Shown here: piece by piece, positions 15,953 through 25,434 of the stretch
Numbering within the stretch: the stretch's first letter is position 1
Layout of the letters: every line of letters starts with the position of its first letter
Source of the DNA: Tersicoccus mangrovi
GTDB lineage: Bacteria > Actinomycetota > Actinomycetes > Actinomycetales > Micrococcaceae
NCBI RefSeq assembly: GCF_036881825.1
Contig: NZ_JBAJMW010000001.1
Location: 1-64,000 of the forward strand
DNA: 64,000 bases
Direction of reading: 5' to 3'
Notes under the pieces: model-generated
The model's input: the letters and a program-made list of their open reading frames with translations, nothing else
Database searches by the model: none
Told to the model about the DNA's origin: nothing
Program-made: the position numbers and the translations under genes

Positions 15953-17022
15953 GCGCCGTCGGAGTCCATGCGCTCCTCGCCGGTCGCGGCCCGGACCACG
16001 CCGGCGGCAGCGGTCCCAGCCGTCGCCGGGACGTCGGCGGGCATCAGGTCCGCGGCGCCGGCGTCGAGCAGCGTCTCGGCGAGCCGGGTGCCCAGGTCGC
16101 GGGCCGCGGTCACGGCCTCGGCGGTCAGGGCACCGGTCTCGTCGAGGGTCGGTCCGGCCGTCCTCGTGCTGGCCGAGCGCCGCAGCAGGCGGGTGCCGTC
16201 GGGCGAGCCGACCACCGCGTCGAGGTGCAGCGCGCCGTCCGTGTGCCGCGCGAAGGCGCCCACGGGGGCGGAGCAGCCGGCCTCGAGCCGGGCGAGCAGG
16301 GCCCGCTCGGCGGTGACGGCGGCGCGGGCGGTGACGTCGTCGAGCGCGGCCATCGCGGCGGCGAGCTCGCCGCCGGGCACCAGGTCCTCGGTGCGCACCT
16401 CGACGGCGAGCGCCCCCTGCCCGGGCGCGGGCAGCATCACGGACGGGTCGAGGTAGTCGGTGACGGCGTCGAGCAGGCCGAGCCGGGACAGCCCGGCACC
16501 GGCGAGCACGACGGCGTCGAGCTCCCCGCTCGTGACCTTGCCCAGGCGCGTGGGCACGTTGCCGCGCAGATCCACGACGGTCAGGTCCGGACGGGTGGCG
16601 CGCAGCTGGGCGGCCCGGCGGGGCGACCCGGTGCCGACGCGGGCACCCGTCGGCAGGGTGTCCAGGGTGAGGCCGTCGCGGGCGCACAGCACGTCCCGCA
16701 CCTCGGCGCGGGTGGGCACGGCGGCGATGGTCAGGCCGTCCGCGGGCGCGGAGGGCAGGTCCTTGAGCGAGTGCACGGCGACGTCGCAGTCCGAGCGCAA
16801 CAGGGCGTCCCGCAGCGCCGTGACGAAGACGCCAGTGCCGCCGATCTGCGCGAGCGGCGCGCGGTTGACGTCCCCCTCGGTGCGGACCCTCACCAGCTCG
16901 ACGTCGAACCCGCCGAGCTCGGCGAGCGCGTCGGCGACCATGCCGGACTGCGTGACCGCGAGGTCACTCCCGCGGGTGCCCAGCCGGAGCCGGGCACCCG
17001 TGGAGACGAGGGGTTCACCCAC
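15949..17022 (-). CDS. hemC: hydroxymethylbilane synthase (porphobilinogen deaminase)
   Basis: A 357-residue enzyme that links four porphobilinogens. Substrate-binding LRLGTRGSDLAVTQSG, the catalytic Asp region DCDVAVHSLKDLP, GTGSPRRAAQLR, and the dipyrromethane-cofactor cysteine in LEAGCSAPVGAFA (about Cys250) are all present. The chosen start is GTG at 17022, with GGGAGG 8 nt upstream and an 8-nt overlap with cpfC. A GTG at 17046 would add eight residues. The C-terminal 35 residues are an Ala-rich extension not needed for catalysis in relatives. Confidence 0.95.
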   Translation of the reverse strand: MGEPLVSTGARLRLGTRGSDLAVTQSGMVADALAELGGFDVELVRVRTEGDVNRAPLAQIGGTGVFVTALRDALLRSDCDVAVHSLKDLPSAPADGLTIAAVPTRAEVRDVLCARDGLTLDTLPTGARVGTGSPRRAAQLRATRPDLTVVDLRGNVPTRLGKVTSGELDAVVLAGAGLSRLGLLDAVTDYLDPSVMLPAPGQGALAVEVRTEDLVPGGELAAAMAALDDVTARAAVTAERALLARLEAGCSAPVGAFARHTDGALHLDAVVGSPDGTRLLRRSASTRTAGPTLDETGALTAEAVTAARDLGTRLAETLLDAGAADLMPADVPATAGTAAAGVVRAATGEERMDSDGA

Positions 17023-18247
17023 GGGAGGCGCCTCCCGCGGCCGCACCCGGGGCGGCGTCGGCCGGCGGCCCCGCCGGGTTGACCGAGAGGTCGCACGCGT
17101 CGGACCCGGCGACGGTCGGCACCGCGCGCCGCAGGTTGGCGCAGCAGTCCGGCCGGCACACGTCGAACCAGGGGCCCAGCTCGGTCTCCGCCGGGCGAGG
17201 CCCGCCGTCGAGCCGCTCGGCGATCAGGTCGGCCATGCCCGTGATGAACGCGGCGTGCGTCCCGGGAGTCGGGGTGCGCACCGCGGCCAGGCCGAGGTCA
17301 CGGCAGGTCTCGAGGGCCTCGGTGTCCAGGTCCCAGACGACCTCCATGTGGTCGCTGACGAAGCCGAGGGGCACGAGCAGGACGCCGGCCACACCCTGGG
17401 CGGGCAGCTCGACGAGCGCGTCGTTGACGTCGGGCTCGAGCCACGGCACCGACGGGGGCCCGGACCGGGACTGGTAGACGAGCGACCAGTCGACGTCCTC
17501 GGATCCCTCCGGCGCGCCGGTGGCAGCCCGCTCCATGATGATCCGCGCGTTCGCCAGGTGCTGGGCGACGTAGGCCGCGCCCTCCTCGAACTCGCGGTCC
17601 CGCGGCCCGGACGCGGCGGCGTCGGAGCTGGGGATGGAGTGGGTGCAGAACAGCACGTGGATCCGGCCCTCGCGGCCGCTCTCGGCGAGCTGGGCCCGCA
17701 CCTGGGCGAGGCCCTCGGTGACGCCCTCCACGAAGGGGGCGATGAAGCCGGGGTGGTCGAAGTACTGGCGGATCTTGTCGACCCGCAGCTTGCCGACGAG
17801 GTTCCGCTCGAGCAGCGCCTTGCCGAAGTCCTCGCGGTACTGCCGGCAGGACGAGTAGCTCGAGTAGGCGCTCGTGGTGATCGCGAGCAGGCGCTGGTGC
17901 CCGTCGGCGTGGGCCTGCTCGAGCACGTCGCCGATGTACGGCTCCCAGTTGCGGTTGCCCCACAGCAACGGCAGGTTGACGCCGCGGGCGGCGAGCTCCG
18001 CGGTCAGGGCCGCGTGCAGGTCGCGGTTGAGGGCGTTGATCGGGCTCACGCCGCCGAAGTGCCGGTAGTGGTGCGAGACCTCCTCGAGCCGCTCGTCGGG
18101 GATGCCGCGACCGCGCGTGACGTTGCGCAGGAACGGGATGACGTCGTCCTGCCCCTCGGGGCCGCCGAAGGAGGCGAGGACGACGGCGTCGTAGGTGGCG
18201 GGCGGCTGCTCGGGAGCGTGCTCGGCGTCGAGCGCGGGGCTGGTCAT
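17015..18247 (-). CDS. cpfC: coproporphyrin ferrochelatase
   Basis: A 410-residue chelatase inserting Fe2+ into coproporphyrin III. The catalytic His203 is in LFCTHSIPSSD and the partner Glu310 in VVWDLDTEALE. Cys134 (SSCRQYREDF) and the C-terminal trio Cys364/368/369 (DVCRPDCCANLR) look like ligands of the [2Fe-2S] cluster known in actinobacterial ferrochelatases. The genes on either side (ChdC, CgoX) place it in the coproporphyrin branch. The start is ATG at 18247, overlapping the chdC stop by 4 nt. About 25 residues of Pro/Ala/Gly-rich tail follow the cluster region. Confidence 0.95.
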   Translation of the reverse strand: MTSPALDAEHAPEQPPATYDAVVLASFGGPEGQDDVIPFLRNVTRGRGIPDERLEEVSHHYRHFGGVSPINALNRDLHAALTAELAARGVNLPLLWGNRNWEPYIGDVLEQAHADGHQRLLAITTSAYSSYSSCRQYREDFGKALLERNLVGKLRVDKIRQYFDHPGFIAPFVEGVTEGLAQVRAQLAESGREGRIHVLFCTHSIPSSDAAASGPRDREFEEGAAYVAQHLANARIIMERAATGAPEGSEDVDWSLVYQSRSGPPSVPWLEPDVNDALVELPAQGVAGVLLVPLGFVSDHMEVVWDLDTEALETCRDLGLAAVRTPTPGTHAAFITGMADLIAERLDGGPRPAETELGPWFDVCRPDCCANLRRAVPTVAGSDACDLSVNPAGPPADAAPGAAAGGASRG

Positions 18248-18942
18248 CGCAGGACTCCCGCGACCTCGGCGGGTTCGATCCGGCGGCCGGTGTAGAAGGG
18301 GATCTCCTCGCGCACGTGCAGCCGCGCGTCGGTGTTGCGCAGGTGCCGCATCAGGTCGACGAGGTCGGTCAGCTCCGGCGCTTCAAGGCCGAGCATCCAC
18401 TCCCAGTCGTTCATCGCGAAGCACTGCACCGTGTTGGCGATGACCTGCGGATACTCGCGGCCGGCCAGGCCGTGGTCGCGGAGCATCGTGCCGCGCTCGG
18501 CCGGGTCGAGCAGGTACCAGTCGTAGGAGCGCACGAACGGGTAGACGCACATCCACTGCCCGGCGGGCACGCCGCGGAAGTAGGACGGCGAGTGCTCCTT
18601 GGAGAACTCCGCCTCCCGGTGCACGCCCATCGACGAGAACACGAGCCGGGTCGCGGCCAGGGTCTCGGTCCGGCGCAGCGTCCGGATGGCTTCCTGCAGG
18701 TCCTCGGGCTGCTGGGCGTGCAGCCAGACCATCACGTCGGCGTCGGCGCGCATCGCCGAGACGTCGTAGAAGCCGCGCACGGTCACGCCCTGCTCGGCAA
18801 GGGTGCCGGTCAGCGCGGCCAGCTCGCCTGCGGGGGCGGCCGGCGACGGCGACGCGGTGCGGGCGAAGACCGCCCAGAGCGTGTACGGATCGCCCGTGGA
18901 CAGGCCGGGCGCAGAGGTCTGCAGGTCGGGGGCAGTGGTCAT
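18244..18942 (-). CDS. chdC: coproheme decarboxylase
   Basis: A 232-residue member of the chlorite-dismutase-like fold that makes haem b from coproheme with peroxide. This protein marks the Gram-positive coproporphyrin route. Tyr134 in MCVYPFVRSYDWYLL is the radical-forming tyrosine, His117 in SKEHSPSYF the actinobacterial distal histidine, and His157 (LRDHGLAGREYP) the proximal iron ligand, matching by position the residues described in corynebacterial ChdC. CAGACT (18955-18950, minus strand) ends 7 nt before the ATG, and 55 bp separate it from cgoX, so an internal promoter is possible within the haem operon. Confidence 0.96.
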   Translation of the reverse strand: MTTAPDLQTSAPGLSTGDPYTLWAVFARTASPSPAAPAGELAALTGTLAEQGVTVRGFYDVSAMRADADVMVWLHAQQPEDLQEAIRTLRRTETLAATRLVFSSMGVHREAEFSKEHSPSYFRGVPAGQWMCVYPFVRSYDWYLLDPAERGTMLRDHGLAGREYPQVIANTVQCFAMNDWEWMLGLEAPELTDLVDLMRHLRNTDARLHVREEIPFYTGRRIEPAEVAGVLR

Positions 18943-18997
18943 GGTTCCCAGTCTGCCCCGATCGATCGGCTGACGCTAACCGGACCGACGTGCTTTT

Positions 18998-20542
18998 CTA
19001 CATATTGTCGAAAAGTTGGGCGGCCTGGGCGCGGCTGTCCGCGACGACCGCCGCGAGACCGTTGCCGGCGAGCCACCCGCCGACGACGGCGAAGGCGGAC
19101 GGCCCGGTGTCGTGCTTGCCGTTGCCGGCGGGACGCACCGATGACGCGGCCGTCCGGATCCGTGCGACCCGGCCGGCGTGGCCGGGACCGGCGGCGGGCA
19201 GGGCGCCCGGCCAGCGCACGACGTCGCCGTCGAGCACCTCGCTGTCCGGCCCGCCGAGCTCCACCCCGAGCAGGGTCGCGGCGTCACGCCGGGCCGTCTC
19301 GAGTACGTGGGCGTCGTCGGCGTAGCGGGAGGCGTCCTCGCCGGGGCGTCCGTAGGAGAGCCGCACGACGTGGACGCCGGGTCCGGCGGTCTCAGCAGCG
19401 GCGTCCGCGAGCCACTCCCACTTGGCGGTGGCGTGGGTGAGGGCCTTGGCCTCGACGCCGGGCACGTCCTCGCCGACGAGCACGCCGGTGCCGCGGGGAT
19501 GCGTGTCCAGGGCGGTGCTGCGGACGACGAGGGTCGCGAGGGTGACAGGCGCGCCAGTGGGGGCCGGCAGGTCCGCCAGCGACGGGAAGAGGCCGGTGAG
19601 CAGCGGGACCGCCGTGCCCGCTCCGGCGGCGAGGACGACGTGGTCGGCGAGGATCGGGCCGTGCGGGCCGTCCGCCGTCGTCACCTGCTCCGTCGTCACC
19701 TGCTCCGTCGTCAAGAGCCACGTGTCGTCGGTGCGATGGAGCCCGGTCACGGCACGGCCGGTGTGGATCGTGCCGCCGGCGGCCTGGATGCGGTCGGCGA
19801 GCGCGTCGACGAGACGGTGCATGCCGCCGCGCACGGAACCGACCGCGGAGCCGGCCTTCGCGGTGCTGCGCAGCCGCGCGACGCCGGCGGCGAGCGACCC
19901 GGTCTCCTCGAGCGCGGCGAGCAGTCCGGGGGCGACGGCCTGGGCGTCGAGGGCGTCGGGATCGGCGGCGTGCACGCCGGAGACGATGGGCCGGACCAGC
20001 CGGTCGAGGACCTGCTCCCCCATCCGGGTGCGGACCACGGTGCCGAGGCTCGGCGGGGTCGGGGCGCCCGGGGTGAGCTCGGCGGGCACGGGATCGGTGG
20101 CGTCGCGGCGGGCGCGGGCCAGGGCGTCGGGGCCGAGCGCGGCGTGCAGGGAGGGGTCGTCGAGGTCGGTGGGGATGCCGAGGAGGCCGGCCCGCGGCAG
20201 CGGCCAGGTGCCGTCCCGGTGGGCGACCCAGGCGCCGGCCGGATCCGGGGTGACGAGTTCGTCCCCCAGGCCCAGGTCGCGGGCCAGGTCGGCGACGGCG
20301 GTGCTGCGGGTCGCGTAGGACTCGGCGCCGGCGTCCAGCGCGAGACCGCCCACCTCGTGCCGGGCCACGCACCCCCCGGGCACGTCGGCGGCGTCGAGCA
20401 CGAGCACGTGCAGACCGGCCGCGGCGGCGCGGTCGGCGACGATCAGGCCCGCGATACCGGCGCCGATGACGACGACGTCGGCACGCTCGACCTCGTTCTG
20501 GCCCTCCTCCGGCTCCTTCTCCGACTCCGTCGGCGTCGTCAC
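18998..20542 (-). CDS. cgoX: coproporphyrinogen III oxidase, FAD-dependent (HemY type)
   Basis: A 514-residue flavoprotein that oxidises coproporphyrinogen III to coproporphyrin III. The FAD fingerprint VVVIGAGIAGLIVADRAAAA starts at about residue 23, with the usual GGCVARHEVGGLALDAGAES and a C-terminal FAVVGGWLAGNGLAAVVADS. The start is GTG at 20542, overlapping hemE by 4 nt (GTGA). The N-terminus has a short acidic extension. A 15-bp in-frame tandem duplication (19677-19706) writes TTEQVTTEQV in a surface loop. It acts between HemE and CpfC. Confidence 0.95.
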   Translation of the reverse strand: MTTPTESEKEPEEGQNEVERADVVVIGAGIAGLIVADRAAAAGLHVLVLDAADVPGGCVARHEVGGLALDAGAESYATRSTAVADLARDLGLGDELVTPDPAGAWVAHRDGTWPLPRAGLLGIPTDLDDPSLHAALGPDALARARRDATDPVPAELTPGAPTPPSLGTVVRTRMGEQVLDRLVRPIVSGVHAADPDALDAQAVAPGLLAALEETGSLAAGVARLRSTAKAGSAVGSVRGGMHRLVDALADRIQAAGGTIHTGRAVTGLHRTDDTWLLTTEQVTTEQVTTADGPHGPILADHVVLAAGAGTAVPLLTGLFPSLADLPAPTGAPVTLATLVVRSTALDTHPRGTGVLVGEDVPGVEAKALTHATAKWEWLADAAAETAGPGVHVVRLSYGRPGEDASRYADDAHVLETARRDAATLLGVELGGPDSEVLDGDVVRWPGALPAAGPGHAGRVARIRTAASSVRPAGNGKHDTGPSAFAVVGGWLAGNGLAAVVADSRAQAAQLFDNM

Positions 20543-21618
20543 TGGGGCACCTCGTGAACCAGCTCGACGATCCGGGTCAGGACGGTCGGGTCGGTCTCCG
20601 GGGGGACGCCGTGGCCGAGGTTGACGACGTGGCCGGGGGCGGAGTCGCCGCGGCGCAACACGTCGCGCACGTGCTCCTCGAGCACCTCCCAGGGCGCGGC
20701 GAGCAGGGCGGGGTCGATGTTGCCCTGCAGGGGCACGCCACCGCCGAGCCGGCGGGAGGCCTCGTCGAGCGGCAGGCGGTAGTCGACGCCGACGGCGGTG
20801 GCCCCTGCGGCGTGCATCGCGGGCAGGAGCTCGCTGGTGCCGGTGCCGAAGTGGATGCGGGGCACGGGCAGGTCGGCGACGTGGCCGAAGGCGCGGGCGG
20901 AGGCGGGGGCGGCGTGGGCCTCGTAGTCGGCGGCGGACAGGGAGCCGGCCCAGGAGTCGAAGAGCTGGCAGGCGGAGGCACCGGCCTCGATCTGGGCGCG
21001 CAGGAAGGCGCCGGAGAGGTCGGCGGCCCAGGTGGTCAGGGCGCGCCAGGTCTCCGGGTCGGCGTGCATGAGGGTACGGGGGCCGAGGTGGTCGCGGGAG
21101 GGGCCGCCCTCGACCATGTAGGCGGCGAGGGTGAAGGGGGCACCGGCGAAACCGATCAGGGGGGTGGTGCCGAGCTGGGAGACGGTCAGGGCGACGGCCT
21201 CGCGGATGGCGGTGAAGTCGACGTCGTCGAGCGAGGGGAGGGCGGCGACGTCGTCGGGGGTGCGCACCGGGGAGCCGAGCACCGGGCCACGGCCGGGGAC
21301 GATGTCGACGTCGACGCCGGCCAGGCGCAGGGGCACGACGATGTCGGAGAAGAAGATGGCGGCGTCCACCTGGTGGCGGCGGACCGGCTGCAGCGTGATC
21401 TCGGAGGCGAGGTCGGGGCGCAGGCAGGACTCGAGCATGCCGATGCCCTCGCGCGCGGTGCGGTACTCGGGCAGGGAGCGGCCGGCCTGGCGCATGAACC
21501 AGACGGCGCGGGACCCGGTCCGCTCACCGCGCAGGGCCCGGAGCAGGGGGCTGTGGGCGGTCCGGCCGTCCATCAGCGGGTGCTCGGCGGGCAGGGCGGG
21601 AACGGCTGCGGTGCTCAT
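20539..21618 (-). CDS. hemE: uroporphyrinogen decarboxylase
   Basis: A 359-residue cytoplasmic enzyme converting uroporphyrinogen III to coproporphyrinogen III. The N-terminal signature AVWFMRQAGRSLPEYR, the catalytic Asp in FFSDIVVPLRLAG, GFAGAPFTLAAYMVEGG, and the conserved GNIDP and NLGHGVPPETDP near the C-terminus are all intact. It is the first gene of the minus-strand haem operon. The start is ATG at 21618. CACAAT (minus strand, 21632-21627) ends 8 nt upstream, so the leader is nearly absent. The 127-bp upstream region is shared with a divergent HNH gene rather than with hemA, which is the commoner neighbour. Confidence 0.97.
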   Translation of the reverse strand: MSTAAVPALPAEHPLMDGRTAHSPLLRALRGERTGSRAVWFMRQAGRSLPEYRTAREGIGMLESCLRPDLASEITLQPVRRHQVDAAIFFSDIVVPLRLAGVDVDIVPGRGPVLGSPVRTPDDVAALPSLDDVDFTAIREAVALTVSQLGTTPLIGFAGAPFTLAAYMVEGGPSRDHLGPRTLMHADPETWRALTTWAADLSGAFLRAQIEAGASACQLFDSWAGSLSAADYEAHAAPASARAFGHVADLPVPRIHFGTGTSELLPAMHAAGATAVGVDYRLPLDEASRRLGGGVPLQGNIDPALLAAPWEVLEEHVRDVLRRGDSAPGHVVNLGHGVPPETDPTVLTRIVELVHEVPQ

Positions 21619-21745
21619 GGTTCTCGATTGTGCCTGCCGGGCCGGTCCAGGAGCGAACCGGGGTGCCCTCACGCGCTCGATACCGGTTTTCCACAGGGAG
21701 CCCACTCCCGCGAGTTCTGTGGGTGGTGGCTGGTGTAGTGGGGTC

Positions 21746-23665
21746 ATGGAAGCACCACGGGATCCGGCGCAGGGCGAGCTGCTGCCCCTCCCGATGGGTG
21801 CTGCCCGCTCACGTCGAGGGGGCGCCGCTGACGCCGACTCACCCTGTGCCGATCGGCCAACCGTCGCCTCCTTCGCCGCCCTCTCCGCTGTCGCCGCACT
21901 GAGCGAGCCCCAGAGCCTCCACACCGTCGAGGACGCCGTCGCCGCACTGGAGGACGTGCGACGGCTCGAATCCTGGCTGACCTGGACGAAGCACCGGGTC
22001 GTTCGCGCCACCATGTCGCTCGCCGCCGTCGACCACGAACGCTGGGTCGACGCCCACCCGCTCGTCGAGGACGGCCCCGGGCTGTCGCGTGCCGAGCGCC
22101 TCGCCGTCGGGGAACGCAGCGCGGTGGCGGAGATCGCCGGTGCCCTGCACGTGGGTGAGAGCGCGGCGTACCGGCTGGTGAGCCGGGCCGACGTGCTCGC
22201 CGATCACCTTCCCGCCACCGATGCCGCCCTGAGAGCAGGCGTCATCACCGGCACCGCCGCGAGCCTCATCGCGGCCGAGGCCACCGAGTACACCGATGCT
22301 CGTGCGGCCGCGTCCGATCCCGAGCAGCTCGCGGCGCTCGACCTCGCGATCGAGACGACGGAGACGGTCCTGCTGAGCCACGCGGCGGCGGGGTGCCGCC
22401 CGGAGTCGTTGAAAGCGCGGGCGCGGCGGCTGCGCGAACGGTGCCACCCGACGTCCTTTCACGACAGGCACGCGGCAGCGCTGGCGGAGCGGTACGTGCG
22501 GATCGCTCCGGACCGGGACGGCATGGCCCGGCTGACCGCACTGTTACCGGCCGCCGTCGCCGTGGGCATCGATGCACGACTGAGCGCACTGGCCCGCGCT
22601 GCGCAGCAGACCGAACCGGCGACACAGCACTCGGTCGATCGGCCTGAGCAGCCGGTTGATCAGCCGACCGTTGGCGACGGCGACTGCGACGGCGATGGCC
22701 GGGGCTGCGGGTCAGCCTCGACGGGCTCCACGCTCGGCCAGCTGCGCGCCGACGTGCTGGCGGACCTGTTGTCCGACGCCGATCCCGTTGGCGCGAGTCG
22801 GTCCGGGCCACCCGCTGCCGCTGCGCCGGCTTCGCGCGTGCTGCTCACGATGCCGGCGGCCACCCTGCTCGGCGGTGACGAACCCGGCGCTCTCGGCGCG
22901 TTCGGACCGATCGGCGCCGCCGACGCCCGCAAACTCGCGGCCGCAGCGAGCTGTTTCCTGCTGGGCGTCACCGCCGAGGCGAGCGCGCCACCCACACGGG
23001 CAGGTCGGCCGGCCCCACCCGGGAAGCCGGACCACCCGGACGACTCGCAACCACCGAATGGTGCCCCTCCATGGACCGCCCAAGGGATGCCCTCGACTTC
23101 TCTGCGGACGCCCGGCCTGCCGCCGACCTCTGGTCCGCCTCCAATCCCACGCCCTGCCCCGCCCTCCCGACCGCCGTCCGCCCCGGGTCTGCTCGCGGCC
23201 TTCGACTCGACGACGGACCAGGGCGGCACAGCCCCGCGGACTGCGCCGGCCGCATCGACGTCACCGCCACCCGTGTCACCGGGCGCCGACCCGCGCGTCA
23301 TTCCGATCGTCCTCACGGATGGGCAGCTGTACCGGATCCCCGACCGGGTGCGCCGTGCCCTGGCGGTGCGGGACAGGACCTGCCGCTTCCCGGGGTGCCG
23401 CCGAGCCGCCGAGGGCTGCGACATCGATCACGTCGTCGCCTGGGCGGACGGCGGACCGAGCGATCCCGACAACCTGGTCCACCTGTGCCGGCGACACCAC
23501 GTGCTCAAGCACCATTCCGCCTGGACGGTGGCGGCCGACGTCGCATCGGCGCCGTCGGGTACGGATGAGGAGGTCTCACTCGAGCGCTCGGGTATCGACC
23601 GCCTCGTCTGGACGTCCCCGGCCGGTCGCCACCTGGTCACCACGCCGGAGTCACCTCCGTTCTGA
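21746..23665 (+). CDS. DUF222 / HNH endonuclease (13E12-like)
   Basis: A 639-residue protein of the DUF222-HNH family, abundant and variable in actinobacterial genomes. The N-terminal DUF222 helical region runs from about residue 55 to 330. A Pro/Ser/Thr-rich linker with many proline runs follows, then a C-terminal HNH domain: CRFPGCRRAAEGCDIDHVVAW, DNLVHLCRRHHVLKH. The DH, N and HH metal and catalytic residues and the paired Cys are present, so nuclease activity is plausible. The biological role is unknown. TGTAGT (21734-21739) ends 6 nt before the ATG (leaderless-type). It stands between hemE and hemA, splitting what is usually one divergent intergenic region. Confidence 0.85.
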   Translation: MEAPRDPAQGELLPLPMGAARSRRGGAADADSPCADRPTVASFAALSAVAALSEPQSLHTVEDAVAALEDVRRLESWLTWTKHRVVRATMSLAAVDHERWVDAHPLVEDGPGLSRAERLAVGERSAVAEIAGALHVGESAAYRLVSRADVLADHLPATDAALRAGVITGTAASLIAAEATEYTDARAAASDPEQLAALDLAIETTETVLLSHAAAGCRPESLKARARRLRERCHPTSFHDRHAAALAERYVRIAPDRDGMARLTALLPAAVAVGIDARLSALARAAQQTEPATQHSVDRPEQPVDQPTVGDGDCDGDGRGCGSASTGSTLGQLRADVLADLLSDADPVGASRSGPPAAAAPASRVLLTMPAATLLGGDEPGALGAFGPIGAADARKLAAAASCFLLGVTAEASAPPTRAGRPAPPGKPDHPDDSQPPNGAPPWTAQGMPSTSLRTPGLPPTSGPPPIPRPAPPSRPPSAPGLLAAFDSTTDQGGTAPRTAPAASTSPPPVSPGADPRVIPIVLTDGQLYRIPDRVRRALAVRDRTCRFPGCRRAAEGCDIDHVVAWADGGPSDPDNLVHLCRRHHVLKHHSAWTVAADVASAPSGTDEEVSLERSGIDRLVWTSPAGRHLVTTPESPPF

Positions 23666-23836
23666 GTTCGACGTGGTCCACCAACCCGCAGCCGCGTCCC
23701 GTCCACCGTTCCGCCGCGTCCGCGCGCGCGACCGCATCATCACCCCGACCTCTGCCGCACTCGCCAGCTCCCACCGATGTCATTCCCATCACCTCCGCCG
23801 CATGTCCGAGGGTCGAGCCGCTACCATGGAGGGGTT

Positions 23837-25270
23837 GTGCCTCTTCTCTCATTGGTCGCGTCACACGCGGATCAGGATCTCGAGACCATCGCTCGGTTGA
23901 GCGAGGGTCATGTCGGCCTACCGGAACGACTGCTCAAGGATCCCGACATTCACGGCATCGTCTCCCTGGCCACCTGCAACCGCTTCGAGCTCTATCTCGA
24001 CGTGGACCAGGAGGCCGACCTGGACGTCGTGCGCAACGCCGTCGTCGAGTCGGTCACCCAGGACGCTCAGGTCGGCACCGACACCGCCCGCGCCGCCTTC
24101 CGCATGCTCAGCGGGCGCACCGTGGCCGAGCATCTCTTCGCGGTCGTCGCCGGCCTCGACTCCGCCGTGATCGGCGAGCGCGAGATCGCCGGCCAGGCCC
24201 GTCGTGCCCTCGGGTCGGCCCAGGCACACCACCACGCCACCGGCTCCTTGATCCGCCTCTTCGAGACCGCCGCCCGCACCGGCAAGGACGTCGGCTCCTC
24301 GACGACCCTGGGCGCCCGCGGCCGTTCCATCGTCTCCGTGGCCCTCGATCTGGCCGCCGACATCGCCAGCGCCCCACTCGCCGGCTCCACCGCCCTCGTC
24401 ATCGGCACCGGCGCCTACGCGGGTGCCACCGTCGCCTCCCTGCGCGAGCGCGACTGCACCGACATCCGCGTCTACTCCGGCTCCGGCCGCGCCGCCGCCT
24501 TCGTCGCCAAGCGCGGCGGCACCGCCGTCGACGCCGCCGGCCTGCGCGACGCCATCGCCGACGCCGACGTCATCGTCGGCTGCAGCGGCTCCCGCCGTCG
24601 GGTCACCCCCGAGCAGCTCTCCTCCGCCCTGCCGGACGGCCGCCAGGTGACCGTCGTCGACCTGGCCCTGTCCCGCGACTTCGAGCCCGAGGTCGCCGAC
24701 CTGCCGGGCGTCGAGCTGATCACCCTCGAATCGGTGCGCATGGCCGCCCCGAGCGAGGCGACCCTGCCGGTCCTGCAGGCCATGGACATCGTCTCCCGCG
24801 CCGCCGAGGACTTCCACGCGAAGCAGGCTGCCCGCGACGTCGACGGCGCCATCATCGCCCTCCGCCAACACACCATGGCCGTCCTCGAGACCGAGCTCGA
24901 GCGCGTGCGCGCCCAGCACGGCTGCACCGCCGCCGCCGACGAGGTCGAGTTCGCGATGCGCCGCATGGTCAAGTCCCTCCTGCACGTGCCCACGGTGCGG
25001 GCCAAGGAGATGGCCGCCCGCGGCGAGCAGGACACCTACATCGAGGGCCTCCGCGCCGTCTACGGCATCGAACCGGTCGCCCGCGCCGCCAAGCGCGCCG
25101 AGGCCGCCGCTTCCATGCCGGCCGTGCACCCCGTGGAACTGCCCCGGCAGGCCACCGGCACCGACGACGCCGAGCCCGTCACGGCCACCCCGACGACGGC
25201 GTCCGCGATGCCCGCCCTCGTCGACCTGGACGCGTCGGTCGACGGGCCGAGCTGCCCGTTCCGCCCCTGA
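23837..25270 (+). CDS. hemA: glutamyl-tRNA reductase
   Basis: A 477-residue NADPH-dependent enzyme reducing glutamyl-tRNA(Glu) to glutamate-1-semialdehyde, the rate-limiting first step of haem synthesis. The nucleophile Cys47 is in SLATCNRFELYLD. The Glu-binding GLDSAVIGEREIAGQ, NADPH-binding LVIGTGAYAG, and the dimerisation helices are intact. The start is GTG at 23837 with GGAGG at 23828-23832. After the dimerisation domain there is a 50-residue Ala/Thr/Pro tail ending GPSCPFRP: a Cys-Pro-Phe at the extreme C-terminus resembling a haem-regulatory motif. It is transcribed away from the rest of the haem genes. Confidence 0.96.
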   Translation: MPLLSLVASHADQDLETIARLSEGHVGLPERLLKDPDIHGIVSLATCNRFELYLDVDQEADLDVVRNAVVESVTQDAQVGTDTARAAFRMLSGRTVAEHLFAVVAGLDSAVIGEREIAGQARRALGSAQAHHHATGSLIRLFETAARTGKDVGSSTTLGARGRSIVSVALDLAADIASAPLAGSTALVIGTGAYAGATVASLRERDCTDIRVYSGSGRAAAFVAKRGGTAVDAAGLRDAIADADVIVGCSGSRRRVTPEQLSSALPDGRQVTVVDLALSRDFEPEVADLPGVELITLESVRMAAPSEATLPVLQAMDIVSRAAEDFHAKQAARDVDGAIIALRQHTMAVLETELERVRAQHGCTAAADEVEFAMRRMVKSLLHVPTVRAKEMAARGEQDTYIEGLRAVYGIEPVARAAKRAEAAASMPAVHPVELPRQATGTDDAEPVTATPTTASAMPALVDLDASVDGPSCPFRP

Positions 25271-25434
25271 CGACGCCGAAACCGTCACCGCGCTCCTGAC
25301 GCGCGCCCACGCCCCGGCCGTCGAGGTGTGCCTGAACGCTACCCGGCGGTAAGCTGACCGGACCCGAACGGCGCCGACCTCCCGACGACGCCGATCCGTC
25401 GGCCGTCGTCACGGGAGAGGAGCGTGCGGACCCC

